From: Pseudomaricurvus albidus
Lineage (GTDB): Bacteria; Pseudomonadota; Gammaproteobacteria; Pseudomonadales; Cellvibrionaceae
Length of the DNA stretch: 64,000 nt
Direction: 5' to 3'
NCBI RefSeq assembly: GCF_018863235.1
Contig: NZ_JAHKRS010000014.1
Location: 1-64,000 of the forward strand
Within the stretch, counting starts at the first letter, position 1. The number at the start of each line of letters is the position of its first letter. Below, piece after piece: positions 37,067-45,465 of this stretch. The notes below the pieces were generated by a model. It saw only the letters and a program-made list of their open reading frames with translations, had not been told where the DNA came from and searched no databases. The translations under genes were made by a program, and so were the position numbers.

Positions 37067-38470
37067 TTAAAGGTTGGCTTCTGCGTATTCGGCCAGAATG
37101 GAGCGCGGCACGCCCTGAAGCTTGATATTGCCTCCATACTGGAAGCCTTTAAATCGCTCTGTTAAATAGGTCAGGCCCGAGCTGGTGGCGTTCATGAAAG
37201 GTGTGTCGATTTGAGCGAGGTTACCCAGGCAGATTACTTTTGATCCGCTGCCCGCGCGAGTGATGATAGTTTTGATTTGGTGAGGTGTGAGGTTTTGTGA
37301 TTCATCGATCAGGATCAGACTGTGTTGGAAGCTGCGACCGCGAATGTAGTTCAATGATTTAAAATGCAGTGGCACTTTATTCAAAACGTAATCGATACTG
37401 CCTGAGCAGTCTTCATCGTCGCAGTGCAAGGCTTCAAGATTGTCGGTGATGGCACCCAGCCAGGGTTCCATTTTTTCGGCTTCAGTTCCTGGTAAGAAAC
37501 CAATATCTTCATCAAGTCCCTGTGTACTTCGAGTCGCAATGATTCGGCGGTATTGTTTGGTGGCCACCGTCATTTCAATGGCTGCGGCCAATGCCAGAAT
37601 GGTTTTCCCTGAACCGGCGGCACCGGTCAGATTCACCAGGTGGACATCGGGATCCATCAGTAAATTCAGGGCCATGGCCTGATAGGTATCTCTGGGCTTC
37701 AGCCCCCAGGCCTCCTGCTCCAGGAAACTGTTGGTGTCGATGTGAAGCAGTTGAACTTCGTCTGCCTGAACATCAATCACCCGACCGATAAAGCCCATTT
37801 CGTCGACAATAAACTGATTGGGGAACACTTCTGCCTGAAAATCTTCCCGGGGGATGCGGTGTACTGTGCGTCCCATTTGTTGTTGAGTTTCGACTTTCTG
37901 CACCTGATCCCAGAAATTGCCTTCTATTTCAACATAGCCCTTGTTGAGTTGTTCGATGTCGGTGACCAGCTGATCGCTGTGATAGTCGTCAGATTCAATG
38001 CCGCAGCCACGTGCCTTGAGACGCATGTTGATATCTTTGGTGACGAGTATGACTCGATGGTTGGGGTGTTCGTGCCGCAGCAGGCAGAGGTCGTTAATGA
38101 TTTTGTTGTCGTTGAGGTGGGTCGGTAAAACCGCAATGTTTTCGGGAGGGGTGGTCATCAGGATGGAGAGTTTGCCGTTGAAATTGTCGTAGCATTCTCG
38201 CCGTATCGGAACGCCCCCTTCCACTTCTTCGGGGGTGGCTCTGCCGAGGATCTTGTCGATCTCCCGAATCGCCTGTCGGCAATCTGCCGAGAGTGTTTTG
38301 TTTCCGCTTTTGAGTTTGTCGAGTTCTTCCAGGACCGTCATGGGGATCATGACGTGGTGTTCTTCAAAGTTGAGTATGGCTGTGGGGTCGTGAATCAGTA
38401 CGTTAGTGTCGAGGACGTAGAGGATGGGTTGTTTTTGCGAGAGTGGTTCCGCGAGCTGTATATCTACCAT
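37067..38470 (-). CDS. PIN domain-PhoH ATPase fusion protein
   Basis: This protein of about 467 residues joins an N-terminal PIN-type nuclease domain (YVLDTNVLIHDPTAILNF with acidic residues, VLEELDKLK) to a C-terminal PhoH-like helicase domain (LTGAAGSGKTILALAAA Walker A, LILIDESQNL Walker B). PIN-PhoH proteins act as RNA helicase-RNases or toxins in some bacteria. The ATG at 38470 is chosen because AAGGAAGG lies upstream on that strand; the longer frame to 38527 lacks support. It is transcribed alone. Confidence 0.9.
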   Translation of the reverse strand: MVDIQLAEPLSQKQPILYVLDTNVLIHDPTAILNFEEHHVMIPMTVLEELDKLKSGNKTLSADCRQAIREIDKILGRATPEEVEGGVPIRRECYDNFNGKLSILMTTPPENIAVLPTHLNDNKIINDLCLLRHEHPNHRVILVTKDINMRLKARGCGIESDDYHSDQLVTDIEQLNKGYVEIEGNFWDQVQKVETQQQMGRTVHRIPREDFQAEVFPNQFIVDEMGFIGRVIDVQADEVQLLHIDTNSFLEQEAWGLKPRDTYQAMALNLLMDPDVHLVNLTGAAGSGKTILALAAAIEMTVATKQYRRIIATRSTQGLDEDIGFLPGTEAEKMEPWLGAITDNLEALHCDDEDCSGSIDYVLNKVPLHFKSLNYIRGRSFQHSLILIDESQNLTPHQIKTIITRAGSGSKVICLGNLAQIDTPFMNATSSGLTYLTERFKGFQYGGNIKLQGVPRSILAEYAEANL

Positions 38471-38835
38471 AAGCGAGCATCCTTCCTTCTGGCTGATAGC
38501 ACGCACTCGAGTCGCCCGGCATTGCACCGGTTTACTCAGTGCTTGGAGAGAGTCTTAAGTCGCTCATTAGCGGGTAGGCTGATGAGAGTTTAGGAACTCT
38601 TGAAACAATTTGTACCAGAAAACAAACTAGGCTGGCAACATGACATTTGTGTGAAAGTGAAGAAATTGTCTTCAGTCTGAAACAGAAGCGCTTCTGGTTT
38701 AAAAATGAACAAATTTCAGCACTGTGTTTGGGCAACTTTTGAAATTAATGCGTAACAAGAGGGCGGGAAAGGTAAATAAATGTGACAGCAAATCGCGAGG
38801 CATGAAAGTAAAACGGATTTGCCGAACCTGACGAA
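38471..38835. other. Gap upstream of the PIN-PhoH gene
   Basis: No gene is supported in these 365 bases. The only structure noticed is the 14-bp palindrome at 38683-38696. The region is AT-richer than its neighbours and should contain the leftward promoter of the PIN-PhoH gene. Confidence 0.55.
38683..38696. repeat. 14-bp perfect palindrome
   Basis: CAGAAGCGCTTCTG is fully self-complementary. It lies about 215 bases upstream of the PIN-PhoH start and might be a repressor site; this is inference from symmetry only. Confidence 0.35.
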
Positions 38836-39063
38836 TCAGGCCCAGCGAATGGCACTCTGGTAGCGTTCGATATAAACGTGTTCTATACGTCCGGTGGCAG
38901 GGTGTCGGGAATGACGAAAGTTGTGGTGGTTATCCGTTGACCCCATATACTCCCAGCACAGCCCCTGATGAATGCACAGTGGATCGCCATTGTTGATGTC
39001 GTAGGAGGCCAGTTCCTGCCACATGCTGTCCCACTCGCTGTGCGTTGAATCCAGATATTCCAT
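38836..39063 (-). CDS. Small conserved hypothetical protein (75 residues)
   Basis: The product begins MEYLDSTHSEWDSMWQELA and contains LCWEYMGSTDNHHNFRH followed by HPATGRIEHVYIER. The pattern of Trp, His and Cys residues, a GGGGATAGAG sequence before the ATG, and resemblance to short pseudomonad proteins of the same opening suggest a real gene. No function is known. The histidine-rich centre might bind metal. Confidence 0.6.
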   Translation of the reverse strand: MEYLDSTHSEWDSMWQELASYDINNGDPLCIHQGLCWEYMGSTDNHHNFRHSRHPATGRIEHVYIERYQSAIRWA

Positions 39064-39263
39064 GCTCTATCCCCAGCGTTGATGTTTTTATCTTTTTTAA
39101 TACAACAAGTTTGAATACAGCTATCGTGATACCGCGTTGAATGACGCTGATATTGCTATTTGTTAACTTCCTTTGTCAAGACTAGCTCTTAATTGATTGA
39201 TATATATAGTATTTTTAAATACAAATGTGACATTTTTAGCAAAAATACCGATTTTAGAGGGGG

Positions 39264-40052
39264 TCAGACCACCAAAGTGTGACCGTGTTGGTGTAACCAG
39301 CGGCGAGCCAGAGCGTAGTTTGGCATCAGACTGGCCACCAGATTCCAATAGCTACGGCTGTGGTTGTGGTGAACGAGGTGGCAGCATTCGTGAGTAACCA
39401 AATAGTCCACTACCCATTCAGGCGCCTGCACAACCAGCCAGTTGTATTGAATCACCCCTTGGTGGGTACAGTGGCCCCATTTGCTCTTGGTTCGACGGAG
39501 CTGAACCCGTTGACATTGGGCTTGTGGAAAACGCGCCTGCAGTTGTTGGCAAACCGCCTGTGTCTTGGCTTCCAGCAAGGTCTGGGCCTGTTCTTTGTAC
39601 CAGTTTTCTAATGCTCTCTGTACTGCACTGGAAGCAGGTCTGGAGGTGTCTGAAGTGATGCGTTTGGGCAGCGAAAGGCAAAGACTCTCGCCCCGGCGCT
39701 CACAGCTGATTTTGGCACCTGACAGGATGCGCAGCGTCAGCGGTTCTCCCAGCCATGGCCAGGACTCGCCCTCCGCGTATTGCCGCTCGGGAATTTGTTC
39801 TGCTCGATCAGCCTGCTGCTGAAGCTTGTCGCGTATCCAGGCGGCTTTCTCGTTCACCCACTTTTTCAGATCTCTTTGCGCCACCCGGTGGGGGGCAGCA
39901 ACGACCACTTTGCCGGCCCGCACTTCAATGGCCGCGCTTTTGCGTTTGGACAGGCGAATGGTGTAATCGAACCCCAGATGACCCGGATCTTCCACTGTGA
40001 TCAGGCGGGTTTGTGGTTTACGAAGCAGAGAGGAGAGATGGGATGTTGGCAT
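39264..40052 (-). CDS. YgjP/SprT-like zinc metallopeptidase
   Basis: This protein of about 262 residues belongs to the YgjP (DUF45) family of predicted zinc peptidases. The metal site is THECCHLVHHNHSRSYW, an HExxH motif with the third ligand His soon after. Other conserved parts are RTKSKWGHCTHQGVIQYNW and KWVNEKAAWIRDKL. The ATG at 40052 gives a start close to other family members; 17 residues of longer frame precede it. It is leftward and divergent from the CueR-like gene. Confidence 0.86.
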   Translation of the reverse strand: MPTSHLSSLLRKPQTRLITVEDPGHLGFDYTIRLSKRKSAAIEVRAGKVVVAAPHRVAQRDLKKWVNEKAAWIRDKLQQQADRAEQIPERQYAEGESWPWLGEPLTLRILSGAKISCERRGESLCLSLPKRITSDTSRPASSAVQRALENWYKEQAQTLLEAKTQAVCQQLQARFPQAQCQRVQLRRTKSKWGHCTHQGVIQYNWLVVQAPEWVVDYLVTHECCHLVHHNHSRSYWNLVASLMPNYALARRWLHQHGHTLVV

Positions 40053-40122
40053 GGCAGGATTATACCGATGCCATACCGAAAGCCCAGTCCGGGAGGGGCT
40101 CAAATTTCACCAAAATCTGTGA

Positions 40123-40153
40123 TTGACCTTCCAGTAGGTGTAAGGTCTATGGT
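40123..40153 (+). promoter_or_regulatory. MerR-family promoter and operator upstream of cueR-like gene
   Basis: TTGACC at 40123-40128 and TATGGT at 40148-40153 are separated by 19 bases, the stretched spacing that MerR-type activators correct. Inside the spacer, ACCTTCC and TAAGGT form the imperfect dyad typical of CueR operators. The promoter faces the regulator and permease genes and predicts copper-dependent autoregulation. Confidence 0.85.
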
Positions 40154-40203
40154 TGTAAACAGGTACCACATTGTCACTGTTTTCACAGAAGTAGGAGTGC
40201 CAC

Positions 40204-40602
40204 ATGAACATCAGTCAGGCCGCTAAAATCAGTGGGCTATCCCCCAAAACCATACGCTATTACGAGCGTATTCAGTTGATTGATCCTGCCAGTCGCAGTG
40301 AGAACGGTTATCGGGATTACAACCATAAAGATTTGGATATCTTGCGGTTTGTCCAGCGTGCCAGATCCACCGGTTTCAGTGTCGAGGAGTGCCGGCAACT
40401 GTTATCCCTGTACCAAAACCCCGAAAGGCACAGTTCAGAAGTTAAAGAGCTGGTGCAAGAGAAGCTCCAGAAGGTGGAAGATCAAATTGCCGAGCTGGAA
40501 CACATGCGCAATACCCTGAAAGAACTGGTGACCCGTTGCCCGGGGGATGAAGCTGCACAATGCGCCATCATCGACAGTCTGGCAGAAAAGGAGGAACACT
40601 GA
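40204..40602 (+). CDS. CueR-type copper-responsive MerR regulator
   Basis: This 132-residue protein has the MerR winged helix (MNISQAAKISGLSPKTIRYY) and a dimerisation helix. The C-terminal metal loop CPGDEAAQC matches the CPGD(x3)C loop of CueR, whose two cysteines bind Cu(I) linearly. It is expected to activate transcription from its own 19-bp-spaced promoter. The next gene starts one base after its stop codon. The copper assignment follows from the metal loop; silver or gold could also act. Confidence 0.88.
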   Translation: MNISQAAKISGLSPKTIRYYERIQLIDPASRSENGYRDYNHKDLDILRFVQRARSTGFSVEECRQLLSLYQNPERHSSEVKELVQEKLQKVEDQIAELEHMRNTLKELVTRCPGDEAAQCAIIDSLAEKEEH

Positions 40603-40603
40603 G

Positions 40604-41761
40604 ATGACAGCGAGGGATATACCATCCGACCACGAGACGGAAAAGCACGCGCCCGGTTGTTGTGGCGATAGCAGCCCAGCGGCTACAGAACAGCAAACCG
40701 TGAAAACTGAAGCCACCAGTTCCTGTTGCGATAGCGGTGAAGATGCGGGCGGTAAAAAACGCTTTGACTGGCTGCTGTGGGGCAGTTTTGCCGGCGTAGC
40801 GCTGACTTATGGTTTGCATCTTCTGGGCCTGGGAGCATCGGCTCCGGAGTGGTTGCAAATCATGAGCCACGGCGTGTTCGAGCTGATGAACACTATGTGG
40901 TGGGGGGTGGTGGCCGCGGCTGTGTTTGTCGGCTTGTTAAGTCGAATTCCACAGGCCATGGTCACGGCAGTGCTGGGACAGGGCGGAAACTTGCCTGGGG
41001 TCTGGCGAGCGACTCTCGCCGGTGTGTTGATGGACCTTTGCAGTCACGGCATTTTGATGGTGGGTATGCAGCTTTACAAGCGCGGTGCGAGCCTGGGGCA
41101 GGTGATGGCATTTCTCATTGCCAGTCCCTGGAACTCATTGTCACTGACCATCATTCTAGTTGCCCTGATTGGATTGCCCTGGACCTTGGCATTTATTGCT
41201 CTGTCAATGGTTATCGCGATAATCAGTGGGTGTATTTTTGACCGGTTAGTGAAAGGTGGTACCTTGCCGGAAAATCCCCACACCAGAGAACTGCCGGAAG
41301 ACTATCACCTGTGGACTGAAATGAAGAAGTCATTATCCGGTGTGGACTGGCGACCAGGCTTGTTGATCAGCATTTTGTGGGAAGGGATTAAAGGCTCGAA
41401 AATGGTGATCCGATGGCTGCTGTTTGGTGTCCTGCTGGCCACCGCATTGCGAGGTTTTGTATCACTGGACGATTTTCAGACCTGGTTTGGCCCAACCACG
41501 CTGGGGCTGATGCTTACCTTGATTGCGGCGACGATCATTGAGGTCTGCTCGGAGGGCTCTACGCCGATTGCGGCCGATTTATTGACCCGTGCCTCGGCGC
41601 CCGGCAACAGTTTTGCCTTTATGATGGCGGGGGTCTCAACGGACTATACGGAGGTCATGGTTCTCAAAGATACCACCAGCTCATGGAAGATTGCCTTGTT
41701 TTTGCCATTGGTTACCTTGCCTCAGGTGGTGGTTATCGCGTTAATCCTCAACGGCTTCTGA
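40604..41761 (+). CDS. COG0701/DUF318 permease with Cys-rich N-terminus
   Basis: This protein of about 385 residues is a predicted permease of the COG0701 (ArsP-like) superfamily with about eight membrane helices. Conserved parts are VWRATLAGVLMDLCSHGIL, LIASPWNSLSLTIILVALI and EVCSEGSTPIAAD. The cytoplasmic N-terminus carries CCGD near residue 19 and CCDSGED near 40, likely metal-binding pairs. Its start follows the regulator's stop by one base, so both are expressed together. A copper or thiophilic-metal export role is inferred from the CueR-type partner and the CC motifs; ArsP homologues transport organoarsenicals. Confidence 0.8.
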   Translation: MTARDIPSDHETEKHAPGCCGDSSPAATEQQTVKTEATSSCCDSGEDAGGKKRFDWLLWGSFAGVALTYGLHLLGLGASAPEWLQIMSHGVFELMNTMWWGVVAAAVFVGLLSRIPQAMVTAVLGQGGNLPGVWRATLAGVLMDLCSHGILMVGMQLYKRGASLGQVMAFLIASPWNSLSLTIILVALIGLPWTLAFIALSMVIAIISGCIFDRLVKGGTLPENPHTRELPEDYHLWTEMKKSLSGVDWRPGLLISILWEGIKGSKMVIRWLLFGVLLATALRGFVSLDDFQTWFGPTTLGLMLTLIAATIIEVCSEGSTPIAADLLTRASAPGNSFAFMMAGVSTDYTEVMVLKDTTSSWKIALFLPLVTLPQVVVIALILNGF

Positions 41762-42185
41762 GTGGGCTTCGGCCTGATCGAGAATGCATCAAATTGGTTA
41801 ATAAAAACAGACAGTTGCACAGGGAACGGGCGGTCAGTAAAAAGCTGATCGCTCCGTGACCAATCTGCTGAGTGCGGGGCTTTTACTGGCTTAGAGACAG
41901 TTGTCAGAAACTTGTCTACAGACTTATCCACAGCTTCTGTGGGTTGTTTTCACACGTTGATTCAAAACAACTTTTAACCAATTATCAAGAAGTTAGCACG
42001 ACCTGTTATCGGGCACACCAGTCCATGCAGGGCGTTTATTCAACAATGGGGTGGCGTTTTAATCAGTTCAGCGCTTCTCCGCACAAAACAGATCCAAAAA
42101 GCGGCGGTAAGCGTATCCTCTGCTTTACTTAAAGGCTATTTGCCTCCTGCACCGGGAGGTCGTTACCGCAATAAAGGAGAGCTCT
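41762..42185. other. Intergenic region upstream of second GST gene
   Basis: No credible gene lies in these 424 bases; an 86-codon frame in the middle has no coding features. The stretch contains a perfect DnaA box at 41924-41932 and is rich in short A/T runs. A GGAG ribosome site for the GST gene lies at its right end. Confidence 0.55.
41924..41932 (+). promoter_or_regulatory. DnaA box
   Basis: TTATCCACA is an exact match to the consensus DnaA box. Only imperfect copies (TTGTCTACA just before it) are nearby, and no replication genes adjoin, so it is not an origin. It may titrate DnaA or regulate the downstream GST gene. Confidence 0.4.
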
Positions 42186-42803
42186 ATGATTACCCTGTAC
42201 CACCTGAACAGATCCCGATCGAAACGCATTATCTGGTTGCTTGAAGAATTGGGCGTTGAGTATCAGATTGAAGCCTTCCAGCGCGATAAAGAAACCTCCC
42301 TGGCCCCTGAGTCTCTCAAGGCTGTCCATCCCCTTGGCAAGTCGCCTGTGATCAAAGATGACGATGTGGTTGTCGCAGAGTCGGGGGCTATGACCGAGTA
42401 CCTGATCGACAAGTACGCTGCCGATCGTCTGGCGCCACCACGGGGAACTCCCGAGTACATTGAATACCTGCAGTGGATTCACTTTGCAGAAAGCTCAGCC
42501 ATGGTTCCGTTGCTGCTGAAGATGTTTTTGAACAAAGATGGGTGTAAAACCAATTTTCTACAGGCCTACGCTGATGGCGAAGCGATGAAAATTCTCACCT
42601 ACCTGAGTGAGCAGCTGGAAGGCAAGGAGTACCTGGTCGGCAATAAGCTGAGCGGGGCAGATATCATGGTGTATTTTGTGGTGGACATGGTTGAACAGTC
42701 TGGTGGCCTGGCGTTCTTCCCGGTATTGGATGTTTATTTGAAGCGCCTGAGAACCCATGAGGCCTGTCAAAAAGCTGAGCAACTTGAAAAAGAATTAGGC
42801 TGA
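42186..42803 (+). CDS. Glutathione S-transferase family protein
   Basis: This 205-residue GST has an N-terminal thioredoxin fold with ITLYHLNRSRSKRIIWLLEE, the cis-Pro segment LGKSPVI and the ESGAMTEYLIDKY glutathione-gamma-glutamyl site. The C-domain contains YLVGNKLSGADIMVYFVVD. It is not closely similar to the GST at 12.2-12.8 kb. The AAAGGAGAG site precedes the ATG. Substrate unknown. Confidence 0.9.
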   Translation: MITLYHLNRSRSKRIIWLLEELGVEYQIEAFQRDKETSLAPESLKAVHPLGKSPVIKDDDVVVAESGAMTEYLIDKYAADRLAPPRGTPEYIEYLQWIHFAESSAMVPLLLKMFLNKDGCKTNFLQAYADGEAMKILTYLSEQLEGKEYLVGNKLSGADIMVYFVVDMVEQSGGLAFFPVLDVYLKRLRTHEACQKAEQLEKELG

Positions 42804-42930
42804 ATGAACTGGCTTTAAACTAAAATCAGAGTTTACTGCTATGAAAGTGTAAATTTTGAACCGGGTTGTTGCGAGCTACTGTGACTTTTGGCAACCTTGT
42901 TCTACAACTAATTCAAGGAGTTGAACAAAG

Positions 42931-43386
42931 ATGTTAAAGAAATTAGTGCCTGCTGCTCTGTGGGTCAGCGTAGCGGCGGCAGCAACCGTGAGTACCACAA
43001 CCCAGGCAGCGGATGTTAAGGCGCAGATCAAACACCGTGAAGCCACTATGGAAGCCATTGCTGGCCACTTTACCGCGATCATGTCCACGATGAAGGATCC
43101 CGGCGAGTTTGCGCAGGACTATCAGTTCCACGCAGAGAGTATTGCCCGTTTATCCCGAATTGCTGCCAAGACTTTCCCGGAAGGCTCTGGCGAAGGTAAA
43201 ACCCACGCCAAACAGGAGATTTGGGACAATCCTGAGAAGTTCAAAGAAGCGATGGAGACTTTCCAGACCCGTGCTGATGCCTTCGCAGACGCTTCCAAAG
43301 GTGATGATCCAAAAGCTTTCGCCATGGCCGCCAAAAACCTTGGTGGATCATGCAAAGGTTGTCACGACGATTTTAAAGACGATTAA
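42931..43386 (+). CDS. Cytochrome c' (class II cytochrome c)
   Basis: This 151-residue periplasmic protein has a signal peptide (ALWVSVAAAATVSTTTQA, cleaved after QAA) and a four-helix bundle with the heme site CKGCH at 141-145, next to the C-terminus as in cytochromes c'. Such proteins bind NO and may protect against nitrosative stress. A convergent cytochrome b561 gene follows; the pair is often found together. A terminator hairpin lies immediately downstream. Confidence 0.92.
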   Translation: MLKKLVPAALWVSVAAAATVSTTTQAADVKAQIKHREATMEAIAGHFTAIMSTMKDPGEFAQDYQFHAESIARLSRIAAKTFPEGSGEGKTHAKQEIWDNPEKFKEAMETFQTRADAFADASKGDDPKAFAMAAKNLGGSCKGCHDDFKDD

Positions 43387-43400
43387 TTTATCGTCATTGA

Positions 43401-43439
43401 GCCAGGCGGCAACTTATCTTGCCGGCTGGCTTTGTTCTT
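43401..43439 (+). terminator. Hairpin terminator after cytochrome c'
   Basis: GCCAG/CTGGC and CGGCAA/TTGCCG form a stem with one G-G mismatch and the loop CTTATC, followed by TTTGTTCTT. It lies 14 bases after the stop codon and also fits as the end signal for the convergent cytochrome gene. Confidence 0.7.
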
Positions 43440-43462
43440 GTCGTTCGCTGTTCTTCTCTGGT

Positions 43463-44152
43463 TCAAGCTATCCAGCTGGGCAACAAAATAAGCCCCCAGG
43501 CTGATCCCCCCGCCAGTGCCGCCAGAAGACAAACTCCCCATAAAGGCATCCGTCTCGTTTCCTTTGTTACGGCTTGGCTTTCATTTGACAGGTTCTTATG
43601 GCCGGTCACCATGGCGTTGACCAGCTTGTCTTTCTTTACAAACTGATAAAACAGCACCGCCGCAATATGCAGGCCGATAAATCCTGCCAGAAACTGCCAC
43701 AACACATGGTGAGTTTGGCCGCCCAGCTCGACCCAGTCATCATCCATCCAGTAAACCCAGGGGCCTTCAAAAAAGTAATCATCACTGGTTAACAGGCCAC
43801 TGAGTACCTGCAAAGTAATGGCACTCAACATGACAATAACCATCCAGGATCCCAGGGGGTTGTGTCCGGCATACGATTGCTGTCCGCGGACATAGTGAAA
43901 CGCAGACGCAGGTGATAGGGGGAGGCGGGAGAAATGCCCGTAATCCCCGCCAACGAAACCGGTATAAAGACGAAAGAACATCAGCCCCAGAAGCGCGTAG
44001 CCACATTTGATATGCCAGTCCATCCAGTCCATATCACCGTAGAGCCCGGTGGCAAAGGAGGCGCTGATGAGGACAACCAAAAGCCAGTGAAACAGACGGG
44101 TGTGAAGGTCCCAGACGAAGGTGGGGGAAGGATTGCTCATAGTAGTGCTCAT
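43463..44152 (-). CDS. Cytochrome b561-type inner-membrane protein
   Basis: This 229-residue membrane protein has the cytochrome b/b561 di-heme layout: WDLHTRLFHWLLVVLI, IKCGYALLGLMFFRLYTGFV, GHNPLGSWMVIVMLSAITLQ and HHVLWQFLAGFIGLHIAAV. The histidines in the first and last helices should bind heme. A fifth helix lies near the C-terminus. It may move electrons from quinol to the adjacent cytochrome c' or to other carriers. It converges with that gene. Confidence 0.88.
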   Translation of the reverse strand: MSTTMSNPSPTFVWDLHTRLFHWLLVVLISASFATGLYGDMDWMDWHIKCGYALLGLMFFRLYTGFVGGDYGHFSRLPLSPASAFHYVRGQQSYAGHNPLGSWMVIVMLSAITLQVLSGLLTSDDYFFEGPWVYWMDDDWVELGGQTHHVLWQFLAGFIGLHIAAVLFYQFVKKDKLVNAMVTGHKNLSNESQAVTKETRRMPLWGVCLLAALAGGSAWGLILLPSWIA

Positions 44153-44172
44153 TTTACCTGTATAAATGAAGT

Positions 44173-45465
44173 CTATCGCGCAGGGGTAGTGTTGTTGGTT
44201 GCGGTGGGGGTGTCGTCATCTGACTCTGGTAATGACGACTTTTGAGCTGCTGCGTAGTTTTCTACCTGCTCCATTACTCGCAACACATTTCCGCCCATGA
44301 TTTTAGCAATATCACTTTCGCTATAACCACGTTTCAGGAGCGCATCAATCAGTACTGGATAACTGGATACGTCTTTGAGTCCCGTGGGCAGGGTATTACC
44401 AACGCCATCGTAGTCAGAGCCCAGACCGATGTGGTCGATACCGACTTTTTTGCGTACCCGATCGATATGCGCGACTACGTTATCGACAGTGGCATAGGGG
44501 TAGGGAAATCGTTTGCGATAAGCCTCATCGAACGCTTTCATAACGTCAGGAGTGATCCGATCATTTTGCAGCTTTTCGAAAGCATCTTTAGCGGCCTGGT
44601 AGCGGTTACCCCACTCCATAGCCTCTTCGGTGACGAAGAAACTGCCAAAGTTAATCATGATTACGCCGCCATTGCTGGCGAGAGCCTTAAGCATTTTGTC
44701 GTCCACATTGCGCTCCAGCCCAGGGGTAAAGTGGCGCAGGGAAGAGTGTGAGGCGATAACCGGCACCTTGCTGACTTCGATTGCTTGGTAAAACGCCGCA
44801 TCTGACACATGGGAAATATCCACCATGATTCCCAAATGGTTCATTTGTTCGATCATGGACACACCAAATGGACTCAACCCTTTCCAGATTTTGGCCTCGT
44901 CATAGGATGAGTCAGAAATGTGGTTGGCTTTGGAGTGAGTCAGGGTAATGTAGCGGATACCACGGTTGTAAAAGTGGGTCAGGTTGTCCAGATTTCCTTC
45001 AATGGCGGCACCGTTTTCCATGCCGAGTGGCAGGGATATTTTGCCAGCGGCAAAATTGCTGCGAATTTCCTCGGCGGTACGTGCCGGCGCAAACTTGTCC
45101 GGCGCTCGATAAAACAGGGCCTCGACCTGATCGATCAGCACATTGGCCAGAGCTTTGGCACCGTCGTTTTCTTTAACCGCAGGGATGTAAATCGACATAA
45201 ACGGAGCGTCGAGTCCGCCTTGCCTGGCTCGGGGGTAATCAAAGTCCCCGCTCAGAGTGGCTTCTGTTACGTCTTCCCAGTGCCTTTGCAGACGGAAAGG
45301 TACATCGATATGGCCGTCCACAAGAGGGTATTTGTGGGCTATATCAATGGCTTTCTGGCTGGGTGTTTCAGCTGCTTCTGCGTAGCCGGCATGAGTGTAA
45401 CTCCCAACCATAAGAGTGCATGCAAGTAACCAGGGTATGAAAGCAGCTGGCTTGTATAAACTCAT
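44173..45465 (-). CDS. Secreted M19 membrane-dipeptidase family protein
   Basis: This 430-residue zinc peptidase belongs to the renal dipeptidase family and is likely periplasmic. A signal peptide ends near YTHAGYAEA. Metal ligands appear in VDGHIDVPF, the Glu in GMENGAAIEG, DISHVSD, IASHSSLRHF and IGLGSDYDGVG. Its ATG overlaps the stop of the upstream GFA gene by four bases (ATGA), so the pair is cotranscribed. A C-terminal tail rich in Thr and Asp follows the catalytic domain. Natural substrates may be D-amino-acid dipeptides. Confidence 0.9.
   Translation of the reverse strand: MSLYKPAAFIPWLLACTLMVGSYTHAGYAEAAETPSQKAIDIAHKYPLVDGHIDVPFRLQRHWEDVTEATLSGDFDYPRARQGGLDAPFMSIYIPAVKENDGAKALANVLIDQVEALFYRAPDKFAPARTAEEIRSNFAAGKISLPLGMENGAAIEGNLDNLTHFYNRGIRYITLTHSKANHISDSSYDEAKIWKGLSPFGVSMIEQMNHLGIMVDISHVSDAAFYQAIEVSKVPVIASHSSLRHFTPGLERNVDDKMLKALASNGGVIMINFGSFFVTEEAMEWGNRYQAAKDAFEKLQNDRITPDVMKAFDEAYRKRFPYPYATVDNVVAHIDRVRKKVGIDHIGLGSDYDGVGNTLPTGLKDVSSYPVLIDALLKRGYSESDIAKIMGGNVLRVMEQVENYAAAQKSSLPESDDDTPTATNNTTPAR

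Noticed and set aside
41924-41932. Possible replication origin
   Set aside because: Only one perfect DnaA box is present and there are no dnaA, dnaN, gidA or AT-rich unwinding elements.
41872-42132. 86-codon frame in the intergenic gap
   Set aside because: No ribosome site, no domain, and unusual composition; the DnaA box lies inside it.
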